The notes under the pieces: generated by a model
What the model was told of the DNA's origin: nothing
Database searches by the model: none
What the model saw: only the letters and a program-made list of their open reading frames with translations
DNA from: an uncultured Eubacteriaceae bacterium
Lineage (GTDB): Bacteria; Bacillota; Clostridia; Lachnospirales; CAG-274
DNA length: 7,375 nt
Direction: 5' to 3'
NCBI GenBank assembly: GCA_938042265.1
Contig: CALIRN010000140.1
Location: 1-7,375, forward strand
Program-made: the position numbers and the translations under genes
Shown here: piece by piece, positions 4,581 through 7,375 of the stretch
Numbering within the stretch: the stretch's first letter is position 1
Layout of the letters: each line of letters begins with the position of its first letter

Positions 4581-6275
4581 TTATTGCTTCCAATCCTCTG
4601 CAATATCCTCTATACTGCACTCGATCAGCTTTTTATTTTTAATATAAAATATTCTGTCGCAGTTTTTTATTGTACGCTGTTTATGAGATATAAAAATACA
4701 GGTACGGTCTTCAAGCTTTTTAATATTTTCAAGGAGAGCCTTTTCAGTTGCCTCGTCTAGTGCTGAGGTTGCCTCGTCAAGCAAAAGTATCGGCGCATTG
4801 CTTAATAAAGCACGTGCCACCGCTATACGCTGTATCTGCCCCTCACTTAAGCCAAGACCTCTTTCACCGATAACCGTTTCCATTCCGTCAGGCAGAGAGT
4901 TAATAAACTCCCATATCATAGCCGATTTTGCAGCCTTTATTACCTCATAGGCAGAAGCCTCACTGTTACAGAAAGCAATATTTTCCCTTATTGTACCTGA
5001 CAAAATCATATTTCCCTGAGGTACATAGGCAAACATTTTTCTAAGTCCGCTGTCTATATTAATTCTGCCCTCAGCGGTTTCAAAATAAAGACTTCCATTA
5101 TCCGCAACAATAAGGCCGAGGATAAGCTTCATAATTGTACTTTTGCCTATACCCGACGGACCTGCAACAGCAACAATTTCTCCCTTATTAATACGCATAT
5201 CAGCCTCCTCAAGCACAGTATCCTTTTTATATGCAAAGGTAAGCTCTTCAGCACAAAGCGCACTGATTTTATTGTAAAGCTGTGCAGCGGTTTCCGTATG
5301 GGTTTCTATTTTTTCATCATCAAGGCTTTCCAGCTCCATAAGTCTTTCCGCAGAGGCAATTGTCGAATAAAACTGAGGGATAAGTCCGCTCATATTTTTC
5401 ATAGGCGCCTTAATCTGGTCAATAATCTGCAAAAATGCTGTAAGAGTACCAAAGCTTATTGAGCCTAAACTGATCTGCAAGGCTCCCCATATAAGCGCCG
5501 CATAATAGCTTGCAGTAAAAAGCACATATACTCCCGTACTTGCAATATTACTTATGGTATTACGCTTAATTTGCAGCCTGAACGCCTCCTGCTGTCTTTC
5601 ATAAAGCTTACGTCTGCTGTTTTCATTATTTGCAAAGGACTTTATTACAACAAGGTTTTCAATACACTCCTGAATAAATGAGCGTATAACACCGTCGGCA
5701 GCCTGTACCTGCTTATGAAGATATTTAAAATGCTTGCTGTATATTTTGCTTGCCGCAAATACCACCGCACCAATAGCGCATACTATAAGCGTAAACTTAA
5801 CATCTATTGCAAGCAGCACTACAAGGCCTGCAACAAGCTTGGTAGCAAGCGCTATTGCCTCAGGCAGAATACCTATTACACCTTCCACCACAATATCAAC
5901 ATCGCTTGTAAAGCGGTTAAGTATTTCTCCCGAATGAAATGCGGTTACCTCCGTATATTGCTTATTAAGCAGCTTTTCAAACAAACCCTGCTTAATACGT
6001 ATATCAATTTTGCCGCCCGCCCTTACAATTATATTGCTGTACAGTATATTAAGCGCTCCCTGCAGGGCTATGATAAGCACAATAATAAAAGCATTAAAAT
6101 AAATACTGCCCTGCCTGTCCCCTGTTGCAATATCCAGAACATTTTTGGACATCACTGCCAGCAAAATAAAGCCCAATGCCACCAAGCCGCTTATTACCGC
6201 AAGACCTGCTACCCAGACAAGCTGCTTTTTTGTGTATTTGAATATCCATGCCAGGGCATCCCTTGTTCTTGACAT
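4581..6275 (-). CDS. ABC exporter half-transporter (membrane domain fused to ATPase)
   Basis: A 564-residue type IV ABC exporter subunit in the cytoplasmic membrane; two copies, or one with a partner, make the pump. Residues 1-310 form the membrane domain with six predicted helices (near 18-43, 60-82, 135-157, 159-178, 247-268 and 275-298). Residues 340-564 form the ATPase: Walker A GPSGIGKST (372-380), Q-loop Gln420 in YVPQGN, signature LSEGQ (476-480, Glu for the usual Gly), Walker B ILLLDE (496-501) with D-loop SALD, and H-loop His531 in ISHKQ. All catalytic positions are present, so it should be active. No peptidase domain is present. Substrate cannot be told; drugs, lipids or peptides are all usual here. 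No second ABC gene adjoins it, which favours a homodimer. The SD GAGGTGA is 4 bases before the ATG. A strong terminator ends only about 10 bases upstream of that SD. Confidence 0.95.
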   Translation of the reverse strand: MSRTRDALAWIFKYTKKQLVWVAGLAVISGLVALGFILLAVMSKNVLDIATGDRQGSIYFNAFIIVLIIALQGALNILYSNIIVRAGGKIDIRIKQGLFEKLLNKQYTEVTAFHSGEILNRFTSDVDIVVEGVIGILPEAIALATKLVAGLVVLLAIDVKFTLIVCAIGAVVFAASKIYSKHFKYLHKQVQAADGVIRSFIQECIENLVVIKSFANNENSRRKLYERQQEAFRLQIKRNTISNIASTGVYVLFTASYYAALIWGALQISLGSISFGTLTAFLQIIDQIKAPMKNMSGLIPQFYSTIASAERLMELESLDDEKIETHTETAAQLYNKISALCAEELTFAYKKDTVLEEADMRINKGEIVAVAGPSGIGKSTIMKLILGLIVADNGSLYFETAEGRINIDSGLRKMFAYVPQGNMILSGTIRENIAFCNSEASAYEVIKAAKSAMIWEFINSLPDGMETVIGERGLGLSEGQIQRIAVARALLSNAPILLLDEATSALDEATEKALLENIKKLEDRTCIFISHKQRTIKNCDRIFYIKNKKLIECSIEDIAEDWKQ

Positions 6276-6296
6276 AAAATCACCTCATACCGTAAC

Positions 6297-6329
6297 AAAA
6301 AATCGGAACAGTATACGCTGTCCCGATTT
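6297..6329 (-). terminator. Terminator between the GH105 gene and the ABC gene
   Basis: The arms 6300-6311 and 6318-6329 form a 12-bp stem around a 6-base loop. Read on the - strand the one non-Watson-Crick pair is G-U, whereas on the + strand it is an A/C mismatch. TTTTTT (6302-6297) follows on the - strand. It lies about 15 bases beyond the stop at 6345. Confidence 0.85.
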
Positions 6330-6344
6330 AGTATTAATTATCTA

Positions 6345-7375
6345 TCAGCCTTTTTCCTTATAAAGTATTTCAATATATGCAAGTATAAGCGGTGCAACAC
6401 CCTTTGCATCATTCTGTACAACAGGCTCGCTCATATAATACTCGTATGTACCGTCGCGTCTTGTATTATTTGCAGGGCCAAGACCTGCAACAAGGCAGAT
6501 ACCGTCAAGCTGAAGTTCGCCGTCCTTCTGTGAAAGGTATCTGTCACAGGTACCCGTAAATGCCTTTTCGCCATACTTAAAGTAATCCTTATCAAGTATG
6601 CCCATACGCACGCTCTTCATTATGGAGTAAGCAAAAATTGCACTGCCGCTGGTTTCAAGGTAGTTGCCCTCTTTGCCGCCCTTATCAACAACCTGATACC
6701 ACATACCGCTTTCATCCTGATATTTAAGCATTGAATCAATAAGCTCTCTGTAAATTTCAGCAAGCTTATCCCTCTGCTCCTTAAATGAATCAGGCATAAT
6801 GGATATAGTATCAACAAGTGCCATTGAATACCAGCCTAATGCCCTGAGCCAGAAATTTTGAGAAAGACCCGTTTCCTTATCAGCCCAAAAAACTTCCTTG
6901 GACTCATCAAAGCCATGATAATAAAGACCTGTCTTTGGATCTCTCATTTTATTATAAACATTAATAAACTGATCAAAGCTGTCCATACAGTTTTTACAGT
7001 TATTATATTCAACCTCATACTGCATATAGAAGGGCTGACCCATATACATACCGTCAAGCCATATCTGATTGGGATAAATCTTTTTATGCCAAAAATTGCC
7101 TGAAGCCGTTCTCGGCTGATTTTTTACCTGACCGTAAATGGTTTCAATAGCCTTTCTGTACTTCTCCTTGCCCGTGATTTTATAAAGGTCAAAAAGGGTT
7201 TTACCAGCATTAACATTATCAATATTATAGTCCTCAGGATTATAGGAGGAAATGCTTCCGTCATCACGTACAAAGTAATCAATAAAATTATCCGCAAATT
7301 CAAGAAATTTTTTATGTCCCTTAATATCGTAAAGCTCTAAAACAGCCTTAATCATACATCCGTCAATGTAGTTCC
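6345..7375 (-). CDS. GH105 family unsaturated rhamnogalacturonyl hydrolase (YteR/YesR type), 5' end missing
   Basis: The enzyme hydrates the unsaturated galacturonyl residue left by pectin lyases at the end of rhamnogalacturonan oligosaccharides and so releases it; members are usually cytosolic. The frame stays open to the window edge: before the Met at 7355 it reads NYIDGC, with a partial codon xGG before that, fitting the family's W-N/H-Y-x-D-G start of the barrel. The 342 visible residues lack perhaps 30-40 of the usual 360-390. Counting from the Met at 7355, motifs are IWLDGMYMGQPF (98-109), HGFDES (147-152, whose Asp is the likely acid/base), SQNFWLRALGWY (165-176), NYLETSGSA (231-239) and YYMSEPVVQNDAKGVAP (306-322). 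These fit an (alpha/alpha)6 barrel. Any signal peptide would be outside the window. The gene ends with a terminator before an ABC exporter of unrelated appearance. The sugar-uptake genes usually near GH105 would have to lie upstream. Confidence 0.93.
   Translation of the reverse strand, partial: NYIDGCMIKAVLELYDIKGHKKFLEFADNFIDYFVRDDGSISSYNPEDYNIDNVNAGKTLFDLYKITGKEKYRKAIETIYGQVKNQPRTASGNFWHKKIYPNQIWLDGMYMGQPFYMQYEVEYNNCKNCMDSFDQFINVYNKMRDPKTGLYYHGFDESKEVFWADKETGLSQNFWLRALGWYSMALVDTISIMPDSFKEQRDKLAEIYRELIDSMLKYQDESGMWYQVVDKGGKEGNYLETSGSAIFAYSIMKSVRMGILDKDYFKYGEKAFTGTCDRYLSQKDGELQLDGICLVAGLGPANNTRRDGTYEYYMSEPVVQNDAKGVAPLILAYIEILYKEKG

Noticed and set aside
5715..6272. + strand ORF of 185 codons
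   Set aside because: It is a shadow opposite the membrane domain of the ABC exporter. Its composition is implausible and no SD precedes it.

Overview
The window reads as chromosomal DNA of a low-GC, Gram-positive Clostridia-type bacterium. The grounds are AT-rich intergenic DNA, strong purine-rich Shine-Dalgarno (SD) sites, near-consensus sigma-A promoters, many U-tailed hairpin terminators and a tRNA without encoded CCA. A DUF6465-like small protein, and a GH105 enzyme that acts on pectin fragments, fit a plant-fibre-using gut member of the Oscillospiraceae/Lachnospiraceae type. That placement is inference; the sequence shows no species marker.

Layout. (1) 1-790: a short + strand gene for a 67-residue DUF6465-like protein with its own promoter and terminator, then about 250 bases with no gene I can support. 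(2) 737-3540: a divergent pair. A MocR/GntR-type regulator with an aminotransferase-like domain lies on the - strand, and a kynurenine aminotransferase II/LysN-like PLP aminotransferase lies on the + strand. Their promoters interlock face to face beside a dyad and direct-repeat operator. (3) 3572-3660: a perfect 27-bp inverted repeat abutting a second GC-rich hairpin, between convergent genes. (4) 3663-4390, - strand: a DUF2798-like membrane protein preceded by a leader of about 140 nt that can fold as a three-way junction ending in a U run. (5) 4405-4571, - strand: tRNA-Leu(UAG) with its own promoter and terminator. (6) 4581-7375, - strand: an ABC exporter half-transporter and, upstream of it, a GH105 unsaturated rhamnogalacturonyl hydrolase cut by the window edge. 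A strong terminator separates them.

The only clear regulatory circuit is the MocR/aminotransferase pair. The regulator probably represses itself and activates the aminotransferase in response to PLP plus an amino-group compound. The other genes look like independent units. The two most interesting items are the structured leader of the DUF2798-like gene and the interlocked regulatory region at 2193-2253. I see no phage, CRISPR, defence or toxin genes.
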